Shown in pieces: positions 16,430 through 25,129 of a stretch of DNA of 64,000 nt. The stretch is from Arthrobacter jiangjiafuii (GTDB taxonomy: Bacteria; Actinomycetota; Actinomycetes; Actinomycetales; Micrococcaceae): positions 1,178,001-1,242,000 of the forward strand of contig NZ_CP076022.1 of assembly GCF_018622995.1 (NCBI RefSeq), given 5' to 3'. The first letter of the stretch is position 1, and every line of letters begins with the position of its first letter. The translations under genes and the position numbers were made by a program. Below the pieces are notes generated by a model that saw only the letters and a program-made list of their open reading frames with translations, did not search any database and was not told the DNA's origin.

Positions 16430-17776
16430 TTGACCGTTCTGCTCTTCATCCTGGGCGTGCTGTTCGTGGCCGTCGGCATCGCCGTGTCCATTGCCCTGCA
16501 CGAAGTGGGCCATTTGGTACCGGCCAAAGCGTTCAAGGTCCGGGTGACCCAGTACATGATCGGCTTCGGTCCGACCATATTCTCCCGCCGCCGCGGCGAA
16601 ACCGAGTACGGCGTCAAGGCCCTGCCGCTGGGCGGTTATGTATCCATGGTCGGCATGTACCCGCCGAACGCCGCCGACGAAACCGATGGGACCGTCCGCA
16701 GCTCCAGCACCGGAATGTTCCAGCAGCTGGCCACGGATGCACGCTCCGCGGCAGCGGAACAGCTGCAGCCCGGTGACGAGAACCGGGTCTTTTACAACCT
16801 GCCGATCTGGAAGCGCATCATCGTGATGCTCGGCGGACCGTTCATGAACCTGGTGATCGGCGTCGTGCTCTTTGCCGTGCTGCTCATGGGCTTCGGAACG
16901 GCACAGAGCACCACCACCCTTTCAGAGGTGAACCAGTGCGTCATCACCTCTGACCAGGCAGCCCAGGGACAGACCGAGTGCACCGACGCCGACCCGGCAG
17001 CGCCCGCCTATCAGGCCGGTCTCCTGCCCGGCGACACGATCACCGAGTTCAACGGCAGCCCTGTCACGTCCTGGGAAGACCTGTCCTCCCGCATCCGGGA
17101 CGCGGCCGGCCAATCAGTGCCGATCACTTACATGCGCGACGGCGTGGAACACGACACGGTCATCACCCCGTTGCTCACCGAACGCCCGGTGGCCGGCGAC
17201 GACGGCGCGCCGGCGGTGGACGACGCAGGCAACCCGGTGACGCAGGAGGTTGGGTTCATTGGCGTGGCTGCCTCCACCGAGCTGGTCCGCCAGCCGGGAT
17301 CCGAAGTGCTGCCCGCCGTGGGGGAGAACCTGTCCAGCATCGCCGGCGTGATCCTCAACCTGCCCCAGCGTGTGGTGGACGTCGCCCAGGCGGCGTTCTC
17401 CTCGGAGGAACGCGATCCGAACGGCCCCATGAGTGTTGTGGGCGTGGGGCGCATCGCCGGTGAAATCTCCTCCATGGAGGAAGTGCCCGTGGAAAGCCGG
17501 GTCGCTACCCTGGTGGGGCTGGTCGCCAGCGTGAACCTGGCACTCTTTGTCTTCAACCTGATCCCGCTGCTGCCGCTGGACGGTGGACACGTGGCCGGCG
17601 CCCTCTGGGAAGGGCTGCGCCGCCGGGTGGCCAAGCTCTTCAAGCGGCCGGATCCGGGCCACTTCGACCTGGCCAAGATGCTGCCCCTGACTTATGCGGT
17701 GGCGATCCTGCTCATGGGCATGAGCGCCCTGTTGATTTACGCGGACATCGTGAAGCCGGTGAGCCTCTTCAACTAG
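16430..17776 (+). CDS. rseP: RseP-family site-2 membrane metalloprotease (M50)
   Basis: The 448-residue intramembrane zinc protease cleaves membrane-bound anti-sigma factors or similar substrates. The HExxH motif is HEVGH (His24, Glu25, His28) in the first transmembrane helix. A PDZ domain follows (YQAGLLPGDTITEFNGSPVTSWEDL), and the third zinc ligand region is in NLIPLLPLDGGHVAGAL near the C-terminus. I chose TTG 16430, since GAAGG at 16417-16421 is eight bases upstream and the hydrophobic helix begins at once. Mycobacterial and corynebacterial homologues (Rip1) lie in the same dxr-rseP-ispG context. Confidence 0.93.
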   Translation: MTVLLFILGVLFVAVGIAVSIALHEVGHLVPAKAFKVRVTQYMIGFGPTIFSRRRGETEYGVKALPLGGYVSMVGMYPPNAADETDGTVRSSSTGMFQQLATDARSAAAEQLQPGDENRVFYNLPIWKRIIVMLGGPFMNLVIGVVLFAVLLMGFGTAQSTTTLSEVNQCVITSDQAAQGQTECTDADPAAPAYQAGLLPGDTITEFNGSPVTSWEDLSSRIRDAAGQSVPITYMRDGVEHDTVITPLLTERPVAGDDGAPAVDDAGNPVTQEVGFIGVAASTELVRQPGSEVLPAVGENLSSIAGVILNLPQRVVDVAQAAFSSEERDPNGPMSVVGVGRIAGEISSMEEVPVESRVATLVGLVASVNLALFVFNLIPLLPLDGGHVAGALWEGLRRRVAKLFKRPDPGHFDLAKMLPLTYAVAILLMGMSALLIYADIVKPVSLFN

Positions 17777-17816
17777 GCCCAGCCTCTTCCGGCAGGGCGG
17801 CCCGGGGTTCGCGGAT

Positions 17817-17866
17817 TTGAAGCCGTAAACGGTTGATATTCGGATTTCAACCGGCTACGGTTTCAA
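17817..17866. promoter_or_regulatory. Long palindrome covering the promoter of the SatD-like gene
   Basis: TTGAAGCCGTAAACGGTTGA (17817-17836) and TCAACCGGCTACGGTTTCAA (17847-17866) are inverted repeats matching at 17 of 20 positions. They bracket a promoter TTGATA (17833-17838), 17-base spacer, TACGGT (17856-17861), and the ATG at 17868 would be leaderless. A repressor bound here would cover both promoter boxes and the start codon. The downstream protein carries a helix-turn-helix-like segment, so autoregulation is likely but inferred. Confidence 0.65.
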
Positions 17867-17867
17867 C

Positions 17868-18554
17868 ATGTTCGTGCTGACGATCGACCAAAAGGGCAGC
17901 CGCGGCGGCCGGGACCGGGTGCCCGAACTCCTGGAGCTGCTGCGCGGCGTGCCCATGGACCGTGCCTTCGAACGCTCCGTGGGTGATGAAGTCCAGGGCA
18001 TCACGGCCGACGCCGGCACCGCGGTGGATGCCGCCCTGCTCGCCCTGCGCAACGGCCACTGGTCAGTGGGGATTGGAGTCGGAGCCGTGGACACCCCGCT
18101 GCCCGTGAGCACCCGTGAAGCCTCGGGCCCGGCGTTTTTCGCCGCCCGGGAGGCGGTGGACCGGGCCAAGAAAACCGGTGACCGCCCGCCCCTGGCAGTG
18201 GCTGGCGCCCCAGGTGCTGCAGAAGCAGAGGCCGTGCTGGTGCTCATCGGCAGGCTCATCCGGGACCGTTCCGCGGAGCAATGGCGCATCCTGGACCAGG
18301 TGGAGCCCGGTATCTGGGGTGCCCAGAGCGCGGCAGCGCGCAGGCTCGGGATCAGCCCGCAGTCGGTCGGTAAAACCACTGCCCGTGCCGGATGGCAGGA
18401 GGAATGGGCGGCCCGCCCCGCCGCCGCCGTCCTGCTCTCCAGAGCCGACGACCTGGCTTCAGGTGGGCCGAAACCTGACGGGCAGAATCCCGTCACGTCG
18501 GATGCCTCGGGGGCGCCCGGGACAGCCGCGGCCGTCCCGGGGGAGCGTGCCTGA
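17868..18554 (+). CDS. SatD-like protein with a C-terminal helix-turn-helix-like segment, probable autoregulator
   Basis: The 228-residue protein begins MFVLTIDQKGSRGGRDRVPE, resembling the N-terminus of SatD-family proteins (usually a DxxGSR motif). A segment WGAQSAAARRLGISPQSVGK at about residues 146-165 looks like a helix-turn-helix. The last 40 residues are low in complexity. The biochemical role of SatD proteins is not established, although the name comes from an acid-tolerance operon in streptococci. The stop overlaps the ATG of a small membrane protein, so the two probably work together. A palindrome covers its promoter. Confidence 0.6.
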   Translation: MFVLTIDQKGSRGGRDRVPELLELLRGVPMDRAFERSVGDEVQGITADAGTAVDAALLALRNGHWSVGIGVGAVDTPLPVSTREASGPAFFAAREAVDRAKKTGDRPPLAVAGAPGAAEAEAVLVLIGRLIRDRSAEQWRILDQVEPGIWGAQSAAARRLGISPQSVGKTTARAGWQEEWAARPAAAVLLSRADDLASGGPKPDGQNPVTSDASGAPGTAAAVPGERA

Positions 18555-19057
18555 TGGAGTTCCTCTGGATCGTCCTGACCCTGCTGGCTGCTGCCGTCCT
18601 CGGCTGGCCGGTGACAGCCGGTGTCCTGCGGCTGGCCCGCGCCGTGGAAAATTCCGGACCGCCCTTCTCCGATTCCGATCCGGCCGCGGACCAGGACCGG
18701 GACGCGGAACTGCCGGCCGCCGCCGCAGTTCCGGCCCCGGCTGGATCAGCTGCCATATCTCCGGCCCCGCGCCCGGCCCCAACTCCTGCCACGGCAGGCC
18801 GCAGCAGCGGGCCGGCGCCCGGATCCGTGCTCCGCGGCGGGCTGGTGATCGGCGTCCTGGAACGGCTGGCGGTAGCCGCGTCGGTGCTGGCCGCAGAGCC
18901 GGTGGCGATCGCCTACGTCGTCGCCATCAAGGGCCTGGGCCGCTACGCTGAGCTCAAAGACACACCGGCGGCCGCTGAGCGGTTCATTATCGGGACTTTG
19001 ACCTCAATGCTGTGGGCAGTGGCGGTAGCCGCCGCGGCCCGCGCCTTCCTGCTCTGA
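18554..19057 (+). CDS. Small membrane protein coupled to the SatD-like gene
   Basis: I do not recognise a family. The 167-residue protein has an N-terminal transmembrane helix (about residues 2-26, FLWIVLTLLAAAVLGWPVTAG) and a Pro/Ala-rich linker of about 60 residues. A conserved-looking C-terminal membrane domain follows (GGLVIGVLERLAVAASVLA, then AIAYVVAIKGLGRYAEL and a final helix ending ARAFLL). The ATG overlaps the preceding stop (TGATG), so it is translationally coupled to the SatD-like protein. The final domain resembles a segment shared by several uncharacterised actinobacterial membrane proteins, seen from memory only. Confidence 0.6.
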   Translation: MEFLWIVLTLLAAAVLGWPVTAGVLRLARAVENSGPPFSDSDPAADQDRDAELPAAAAVPAPAGSAAISPAPRPAPTPATAGRSSGPAPGSVLRGGLVIGVLERLAVAASVLAAEPVAIAYVVAIKGLGRYAELKDTPAAAERFIIGTLTSMLWAVAVAAAARAFLL

Positions 19058-19070
19058 GGCGGCCATCCCG

Positions 19071-19076
19071 TAGGCT
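19071..19076 (+). promoter_or_regulatory. -10 box for leaderless yciI-like gene
   Basis: TAGGCT lies six bases before ATG 19083, with no Shine-Dalgarno sequence. The same hexamer and spacing occur before modA and pgsA. Confidence 0.5.
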
Positions 19077-19082
19077 GGGGCA

Positions 19083-19373
19083 ATGAGTATTTTTGCAGTT
19101 GAGTACGTTTACGACGCCGATTCCGCCCAGATTCGGGACGAGCACCGCCCGGCTCACCGCGAGTGGCTGGCCGGCCTGCTCGAGGAAGGCCGTGTGCTGG
19201 CATCGGGTCCGTTCAAGGACGGGGCCGGTGCACTGCTGATTTTCACCGCCGAAGACGAGGTTGACCTCTCTTCACTGCTGATGAAGGACCCGTTCGCCGC
19301 CGTAGGCGCCATCTCCGGGATGAAGACCACGGAGTGGCAGCCCGTTATCGGACCATTTGCCCACCTGGTCTAA
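19083..19373 (+). CDS. YciI-family protein
   Basis: The 96-residue protein is a ferredoxin-like YciI domain from end to end: FAVEYVYDADSAQIRDEHRPAHREWLAGLLEEGRVLASGPF, then GALLIFTAEDEVDLSSLLMKDPFAAVGAISGMKTTEWQPVIG. The conserved histidine in the HRPAHREWL helix and the aspartate in KDPF are present. A role as a small enzyme (dehydrochlorinase-like) or ligand-binding protein has been suggested for the family, but the substrate is unknown. It appears to have its own leaderless promoter. Confidence 0.85.
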   Translation: MSIFAVEYVYDADSAQIRDEHRPAHREWLAGLLEEGRVLASGPFKDGAGALLIFTAEDEVDLSSLLMKDPFAAVGAISGMKTTEWQPVIGPFAHLV

Positions 19374-19390
19374 GCCTGCAACGAAATTCG

Positions 19391-19420
19391 TTCATTCCGC
19401 CCAGGTGCGGGGTGGATAAT
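19391..19420 (+). promoter_or_regulatory. Promoter of ispG
   Basis: GATAAT (19415-19420) is a good -10 box, with TTCATT (19391-19396) 18 bases upstream as a weak -35. It predicts a leader of about 60 bases before the TTG start. The palindrome AACGAA-A-TTCGTT (19380-19392) abuts the -35 box. Confidence 0.45.
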
Positions 19421-19487
19421 AGACAAGCGCAGGTTCGCACCGCGCTTTCAATCGAATAACTGCCCTTGTGGGCACATGGAGGACGTT

Positions 19488-20654
19488 TTGACCTCGGTCA
19501 ACCTTGGAATGCCAGCAGCCCCGCCGCCCACCCTCGCGCCGCGGCGCAAGACCCGCCAGATCAAGGTGGGGTCGGTCGGTGTCGGATCCGATTCGCCGAT
19601 CAGTGTCCAGTCCATGACGACGACGCCGACCACGGATATCAACGCCACCCTGCAGCAGATTGCCGAGTTGACGGCATCGGGCTGCGACATCGTCCGTGTG
19701 GCCTGCCCCAGTGCCGACGACGCCGCGGCGCTGCCGATCATCGCGAAGAAGTCGCAGATCCCCGTGATCGCTGACATCCACTTCCAGCCGAAGTACGTGT
19801 TCGCCGCGATCGAAGCAGGCTGCGCCGCTGTCCGGGTAAACCCGGGCAACATCCGCAAGTTCGACGACCAGATCAAGGAAATCGCCCAGGTCGCCAAGGA
19901 CCACGGCACCTCCATCCGCATTGGCGTCAACGCCGGGTCGCTGGATCCGCGGCTGCTGGCCAAGTACGGCAAGGCAACCCCGGAAGCACTGGTTGAATCC
20001 GCCGTCTGGGAAGCTTCCCTTTTCGAGGAACACGACTTCCACGACTTCAAGATCTCGGTCAAGCACAATGACCCGGTGGTCATGGTGCGCGCCTACGAGC
20101 TGCTGGCCGATCGCGGCGACTGGCCGCTGCACTTGGGCGTGACCGAAGCAGGTCCTGCCTTCCAGGGAACCATCAAGTCCGCCACCGCCTTTGGCGCCCT
20201 GCTCTCCCAGGGCATCGGCGACACCATCCGTGTTTCCCTCTCCGCCCCGCCGGTAGAGGAAATCAAGGTTGGCAACCAGATCCTGCAGTCGCTGAACCTG
20301 CGCCCGCGCAAACTCGAAATCGTGTCCTGCCCGTCCTGCGGCCGTGCCCAGGTGGACGTGTACACTCTCGCTGAGCAGGTGACGGCCGGTCTGGAAGGCA
20401 TGGAGGTTCCCCTCCGCGTCGCAGTCATGGGTTGTGTCGTGAACGGACCGGGCGAGGCCCGTGAAGCTGACCTCGGCGTTGCTTCCGGCAACGGCAAGGG
20501 CCAGATCTTTGTGAAGGGGGAAGTCATCAAGACTGTCCCCGAAGACCAGATCGTTGAGACCCTCATTGAAGAGGCTATGAAGATCGCAGAGAGCATGGGG
20601 GAATCCGATGGCGAAAATGCTGGCACGGGTGGCCCCATGGTTACTGTCGGCTAA
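19488..20654 (+). CDS. ispG: (E)-4-hydroxy-3-methylbut-2-enyl-diphosphate synthase
   Basis: The 388-residue iron-sulfur enzyme reduces methylerythritol cyclodiphosphate to HMBPP, the penultimate step of the non-mevalonate pathway. The TIM-barrel part starts [22 protein letters not shown]. The C-terminal cluster domain holds the cysteines VSCPSCGR and [11 protein letters not shown] chose TTG 19488 because GGAGG (19478-19482) is five bases upstream. ATG 19476 overlaps that site and would add four residues. It forms the same pathway as dxr, 3 kb upstream. Confidence 0.96.
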   Translation: MTSVNLGMPAAPPPTLAPRRKTRQIKVGSVGVGSDSPISVQSMTTTPTTDINATLQQIAELTASGCDIVRVACPSADDAAALPIIAKKSQIPVIADIHFQPKYVFAAIEAGCAAVRVNPGNIRKFDDQIKEIAQVAKDHGTSIRIGVNAGSLDPRLLAKYGKATPEALVESAVWEASLFEEHDFHDFKISVKHNDPVVMVRAYELLADRGDWPLHLGVTEAGPAFQGTIKSATAFGALLSQGIGDTIRVSLSAPPVEEIKVGNQILQSLNLRPRKLEIVSCPSCGRAQVDVYTLAEQVTAGLEGMEVPLRVAVMGCVVNGPGEAREADLGVASGNGKGQIFVKGEVIKTVPEDQIVETLIEEAMKIAESMGESDGENAGTGGPMVTVG

Positions 20655-21534
20655 GACAGGTACCGCAGGCCGCGAAACAGACGGGATCCGCGGCAGCAGC
20701 TCCGGCGCGCTCCGCATCCTGGACCACGCCGATACTGCTGCCCTCTGGGCTTTGGCCGAAGCCGATCCGGTCGCCAATATCTTCGTGTTGTCACATCTTG
20801 AAACGACCCGGACCGCCGCGCCCACCGCTGCCGGCGGCCGGGTCGTCGGCGTTTTTGACGGCGACGAGCTGATCGCGGCCTGCTGGGCCGGCGTCAATCT
20901 GGTGCCCGTCGGTGTGGACGCGGATACCGGGCCTGAGATCGGCGCGTTCCTTGCCCGCTCCGGCCGCCGCTACTCCTCTATTTTTGGACCCTCCGAAGCG
21001 GTGCTGTCCATCTGGTCCCAGCTGCAGTTCTCCAGTCCGCAGCCCTTTGACGTGCGCAGCGACCAGCCGCTGCTGCAGATGACAGGTACTTCGCAGGTCT
21101 CACCCGCCCCGGGTCTGCGTTACGCCCAGCCCGCTGAGCTGGACGTCCTGCTGCCGGCCTGCGCCGCGATGTTCGAGGAGGAAGTGGGTTATTCGCCGGT
21201 CTCCGGCGGCAGCCATCATTACCGGCAGCGGGTCAAGTCCCTGATTGCCCGGCAGCAGTCACTGGTGGACTTCGACGCTTCAGGCCAGGTGGTCTTCAAG
21301 GCAGAACTGGGCACTGTCTCCAGCTCTGTGGTGCAGATCCAGGGCGTCTGGGTGAATCCCTCCTACCGCGGACGGGGACTGAGCGCGCCCTATATGTCGG
21401 CCGTGGTGGAGGCTGCACGGCAGGTCGCGCCGGTGGTCAGCCTGTACGTCAACGCGTACAACGCCCCCGCCCGCGCCACGTACGAAACCGTGGGCTTCGA
21501 GCAGGTGGGGACCTTCGCGACCATCCTTTTCTGA
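20608..21534 (+). CDS. GNAT-family acetyltransferase with an N-terminal DUF4081 domain
   Basis: The 308-residue protein is of a two-part actinobacterial type. The N-terminal half (about residues 38-160, [27 protein letters not shown] onward) matches DUF4081. The C-terminal half is a GNAT domain with the acetyl-CoA loop [19 protein letters not shown] and [20 protein letters not shown]. The start at ATG 20608 overlaps ispG by 47 bases, but GGGGGA at 20597-20602 is a good ribosome-binding site, so the overlap looks real. The substrate is unknown. Its place directly after ispG is common in the group. Confidence 0.85.
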   Translation: MAKMLARVAPWLLSAKTGTAGRETDGIRGSSSGALRILDHADTAALWALAEADPVANIFVLSHLETTRTAAPTAAGGRVVGVFDGDELIAACWAGVNLVPVGVDADTGPEIGAFLARSGRRYSSIFGPSEAVLSIWSQLQFSSPQPFDVRSDQPLLQMTGTSQVSPAPGLRYAQPAELDVLLPACAAMFEEEVGYSPVSGGSHHYRQRVKSLIARQQSLVDFDASGQVVFKAELGTVSSSVVQIQGVWVNPSYRGRGLSAPYMSAVVEAARQVAPVVSLYVNAYNAPARATYETVGFEQVGTFATILF

Positions 21535-21662
21535 TTTCCCTCTTCTGATTTCGTATGACGCGTGTCGTCTCACTAGGATGCTCAGTGTGCTTGCTGGTCA
21601 GACAGGAAGCCCAGACGGAATACGACCTCCGCTTCCGGTCAACGCCGGACAGTGGGACATCT

Positions 21663-22329
21663 ATGGGGGAAACAGGCGCACTGCTTGTTGCCGGAGTCTT
21701 TGCACTTTCCGGCTGCGGCAGCTCAAGCGAGGCAGCCGACTCCGGCTCGGCAGAGTCCTCCCCGACCCCCACCCTGTCCGTTGGCCAGGATCAGTACACG
21801 CCGGAAGAGCTCGAGGCCGCGCTCCAGGCAGTCAAGGCAGACGAGGGCCTGGGCGGGGACATCTTCAATCAGGAAACCCTGGCTCCACTGCTCGAGGGCA
21901 CCCCGGACGCCCTGGCCGGAGTTACGGTCACCCCCGAACAGTGTGACGTTCTGGCCACCACCGACATCGCAGGTGTGCTGGATAACGCCAGCATGGCGAT
22001 CCTGATGCTCACGGCAACCGATTCGCTAACAGGCCGAGACCGGTGCCCAGCTCGCGACGGACTGCGCCGAATTCCAGCTCGAGCGCGGGGGAGTGGCCCT
22101 CACCGGTGCAGTCGAAGCCCTTGAAGCTGCCTCGGAGGCGCCGGCCACCCAGGCGTACCGGGCCACGATTACGAGGGCCGATGGGCAGTCTGAAACCGTT
22201 CTGGTCAGGGCTCTCTCGGGTACGACGAGTCTCAGCGTCACCATCTTCGACCCGACCGATACAGCGGCCGCCGTGGCCAGTGCCGAGGAAACCATCAATG
22301 CGGCACTTGCAGAACTCGAAAAGAAGTAA
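21663..22329 (+). pseudogene. Putative lipoprotein gene, frameshifted
   Basis: The first frame gives a lipoprotein-like start (ALLVAGVFALSGCGSSS, lipobox LSGC) and an acidic domain QYTPEELEAALQAVKADEGLGGDIF. It continues through DNASMAILMLTATDSL and then loses sense at about 22020-22035. The next frame picks up at QAETGAQLATDCAEFQL and runs to a stop at 22329 (ending INAALAELEKK). Joined, they would encode about 220 residues. A one-base gain or two-base loss near 22025 explains this, either as a real mutation or a sequencing error. The N-terminus also lacks the usual positive charge, so the start is uncertain. I do not recognise the family. Confidence 0.6.
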
Positions 22330-22357
22330 CCTGCACTAATCACAACCCGTGCGAACC

Positions 22358-22388
22358 GGGGCCGGACCTGCAGCGCTGGTCCGGCCCC
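22358..22388. terminator. GC-rich hairpin after the lipoprotein gene
   Basis: GGGGCCGGACC (22358-22368) and GGTCCGGCCCC (22378-22388) are a perfect 11-base inverted repeat with a nine-base loop. No T-run follows. Confidence 0.6.
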
Positions 22389-22505
22389 GTCGTCGTTGTA
22401 CAGCCTGTCCGCCTGCGGGGGCGGCACGCGCTAGATTAGAGGGGAGCGTTATTTCCCTGTTCCCAGCTTGAATGCAGCCGATGGCTGCAGAAACGGATAC
22501 CCAGC

Positions 22506-24305
22506 GTGGTCCTTCGACTTTCCAATCTTTTCCTGCGTACCCTGCGCGACGACCCCTCCGATGCCGAGGTTGCCAGCCACCGCCTGCTGGTGCGGGCCGG
22601 TTACATCCGCCGCGCCGCCCCCGGCATCTACTCCTGGCTGCCGCTGGGCCTGCGCGTGCTGGGCAAGGTCGAGACCATCATCCGCGAGGAGATGGCCGCC
22701 ATCGGCGCCCAGGAAGTCCACTTCCCGGCGCTGCTGCCGCGCGAACCCTACGAAGCCACCAACCGCTGGACCGAGTACGGCGAAAACCTGTTCCGCCTGC
22801 AGGACCGCAAGGGCAACGATTACCTGCTGGCCCCCACGCATGAGGAAATGTTCGCGCTGCTGGTCAAGGACCTGTACAGCTCGTACAAGGACCTGCCGGT
22901 CTCCCTGTTCCAGATCCAGAACAAGTACCGCGACGAAGCCCGGCCGCGCGCCGGCCTGCTGCGCGGCCGCGAATTCATCATGAAGGACTCCTACTCCTTC
23001 GACATTGACGACGACGGCCTGGAGGCCAGCTACCAGGCCCACCGCGGTGCCTACCTGCGCATCTTCGAGCGCCTCGGCCTGGAGATCGTGGTCGTGTCCG
23101 CTGTGTCCGGCGCCATGGGCGGGTCCAAGAGCGAGGAATTCCTGCACCCGACACCGGTCGGCGAGGACACCTACGTCCGGTCCGCCGGCGGCTACGCAGC
23201 CAACGTCGAGGCCGTGACCAGCGTCGCCCCGGCCCCCATCGACTTCACCGGTGCCCCGGAAGCGAAGGTTGTCGACACTCCCGACACCCCGACCATCGAG
23301 ACCCTGGTCGCCGACGTCAATGCCCGCTTCCCGCGTGAAGCCGGCGAATGGACTGCGGCTGACACGCTGAAGAACGTCGTCCTGGCCGTGAAGCTGCCCA
23401 CGGGCGAACGCCGGATCGTCGTCGTCGGCGTTCCCGGAGACCGTGCCGTGGACCTCAAGCGCATCGAAGCGAACATTGCCTCACATGTCGAGATCGGCGG
23501 CGAGCTCGAAGTCGAGGCGGCCTCCGACGAAGACATCAAGAAGCATCCGGGCCTGGTCAAGGGCTACATCGGCCCGGGCCTGTCCGTTGAGGAACCGGTC
23601 CTCGGCACCGAATCCGCCACCGGTCTGCTGTACCTGGTGGACCCGCGCGTTGTCTCGGGCACCAGCTGGATCACCGGCGCCAACCAGGCCGGCAAGCACG
23701 TCATCGGCCTCGTGGCCGGGCGCGACTTCACTTGGGACGGCGTCATTGAGGCCGTGGAGGTCCGCGAGGGCGACGAGGCTCCGGACGGCTCCGGTCCGCT
23801 CGAAGCGGCCCGCGGCATCGAAATGGGCCACATCTTCCAGCTCGGCCGCAAGTACGCGGAGGCCCTGGGCGTGAAGGTCCTGGACAAGAACGGCAAGCTG
23901 GTCACCGTGACCATGGGCTCCTACGGCGTGGGTGTCACCCGCGCCGTCGCCGCCCTGGCCGAGTCCAACCACGACGATAAGGGCATCATCTGGCCGCGCG
24001 CCGTCGCTCCGGCCGATGTCCATGTGGTGGCCACCGGCCGCGGCGAGGAAATCTTCGCAGCTGCCGCCACCCTGTCCGAGGAACTCGAAGCCGCGGGCCT
24101 GGAAGTCATTTACGATGACCGCCCCAAGGTCTCTCCCGGCGTGAAGTTCGGCGACGCCGAGCTGATCGGCGTCCCCACCATCCTGGTGGTCGGCCGCGGG
24201 CTGGCCGACGGCGTCGTCGAGATCAAGGACCGTGCCACCGGCGTTGCCGAAAACGTGCCGGTGGCCGAAGCGGTGGAGTACGTGCGCCGTGTAGCAGCGC
24301 AGTAG
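22506..24305 (+). CDS. proS: Prolyl-tRNA synthetase, bacterial type with editing insertion
   Basis: The 599-residue class II synthetase charges tRNA-Pro. Motif 2 region is [27 protein letters not shown], and motif 3 is near [17 protein letters not shown]. An insertion of about 180 residues between motifs 2 and 3 (roughly residues 230-400) is the editing (YbaK-like) domain that clears mis-charged Ala-tRNA. A C-terminal anticodon-binding domain closes the protein. GTG 22506 gives the family-typical start [23 protein letters not shown] -10-like TAGATT is at 22432-22437. Confidence 0.97.
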   Translation: MVLRLSNLFLRTLRDDPSDAEVASHRLLVRAGYIRRAAPGIYSWLPLGLRVLGKVETIIREEMAAIGAQEVHFPALLPREPYEATNRWTEYGENLFRLQDRKGNDYLLAPTHEEMFALLVKDLYSSYKDLPVSLFQIQNKYRDEARPRAGLLRGREFIMKDSYSFDIDDDGLEASYQAHRGAYLRIFERLGLEIVVVSAVSGAMGGSKSEEFLHPTPVGEDTYVRSAGGYAANVEAVTSVAPAPIDFTGAPEAKVVDTPDTPTIETLVADVNARFPREAGEWTAADTLKNVVLAVKLPTGERRIVVVGVPGDRAVDLKRIEANIASHVEIGGELEVEAASDEDIKKHPGLVKGYIGPGLSVEEPVLGTESATGLLYLVDPRVVSGTSWITGANQAGKHVIGLVAGRDFTWDGVIEAVEVREGDEAPDGSGPLEAARGIEMGHIFQLGRKYAEALGVKVLDKNGKLVTVTMGSYGVGVTRAVAALAESNHDDKGIIWPRAVAPADVHVVATGRGEEIFAAAATLSEELEAAGLEVIYDDRPKVSPGVKFGDAELIGVPTILVVGRGLADGVVEIKDRATGVAENVPVAEAVEYVRRVAAQ

Positions 24306-24311
24306 TACCCA

Positions 24312-25109
24312 GTGGTCTCCGGTCTCGAGGAGATCCAGCTTGCCACCATCCTCCTTGTGGTGGTGGCAGGCCTGGCCGCCGGCTGGGTGGACGCGGTGGT
24401 GGGCGGCGGCGGGCTGCTGCAGCTGCCCGCCCTGCTGCTGATTCCGGGGATCACACCGGTGCAGGCGCTGGCAACGAACAAGATGGGTTCCATCTTCGGC
24501 ACCACCACCAGCGCCATCACGTATTACCGGCGCGCGCATCCGGATTTGCGCACCGCCCTGCCCATGGCCGGCATCGCGCTGGTTGGCAGCTTCGGGGGAG
24601 CCGTGCTGGCGACCACGCTGCCCTCCTCGGTGTTCAAGCCGATCATCGTGGTGGCGCTGATTGCCGTGGCTGTCTTCACCGCCACCAAGCCGACGGTCGG
24701 CGAGCTCACCAAGCTCCGTCACCAGGGGCGCCGGCACTACGGAACAGCCGGGGCCATCGGCCTCGTGATCGGGTTCTATGACGGGCTGATCGGACCGGGA
24801 ACCGGGTCCTTCCTGATCATCTCCATGGTCACGTTCCTCGGATACAACTTCCTGGCCGCCAGCGCCAAGGCCAAAATCGTGAACATGGCCACCAACCTCG
24901 GCGCCCTGGCGTTCTTCCTGCCCAACGGCGCGCTGCTGTGGGGGATCGGCCTGATCCTGGGCCTGGCCAACATGGTGGGCGGCTACATCGGCGCGCGGAT
25001 GGCCGTGAAGCAGGGCAGCAAGTTCATCCGGATCGTGTTCCTGGTGGTCGTTTCAGCCCTGATCTGCAAGCTGGGCTACGACGTGTGGGTGGAGAACATC
25101 CGCGGCTGA
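24312..25109 (+). CDS. TSUP (TauE/SafE) family membrane transporter
   Basis: The 265-residue protein has about eight hydrophobic helices and the two repeated glycine-rich signatures of this family: AGWVDAVVGGGGLLQLPALL in the first half and GFYDGLIGPGTGSFLIISMV in the second. Family members are thought to export sulfite, sulfonates or other organic anions, and the substrate here is not known. The GTG start is six bases after the proS stop, so it is probably co-transcribed. It converges with the kinase-like gene with only 20 bases between and no clear terminator. Confidence 0.88.
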   Translation: MVSGLEEIQLATILLVVVAGLAAGWVDAVVGGGGLLQLPALLLIPGITPVQALATNKMGSIFGTTTSAITYYRRAHPDLRTALPMAGIALVGSFGGAVLATTLPSSVFKPIIVVALIAVAVFTATKPTVGELTKLRHQGRRHYGTAGAIGLVIGFYDGLIGPGTGSFLIISMVTFLGYNFLAASAKAKIVNMATNLGALAFFLPNGALLWGIGLILGLANMVGGYIGARMAVKQGSKFIRIVFLVVVSALICKLGYDVWVENIRG

Positions 25110-25129
25110 GCCCGCGTCTATCCGAGGGC

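Noticed and set aside
25110-25129. Terminator between the convergent TSUP and kinase-like genes
   Set aside because: The 20-base gap has no convincing stem followed by T residues.
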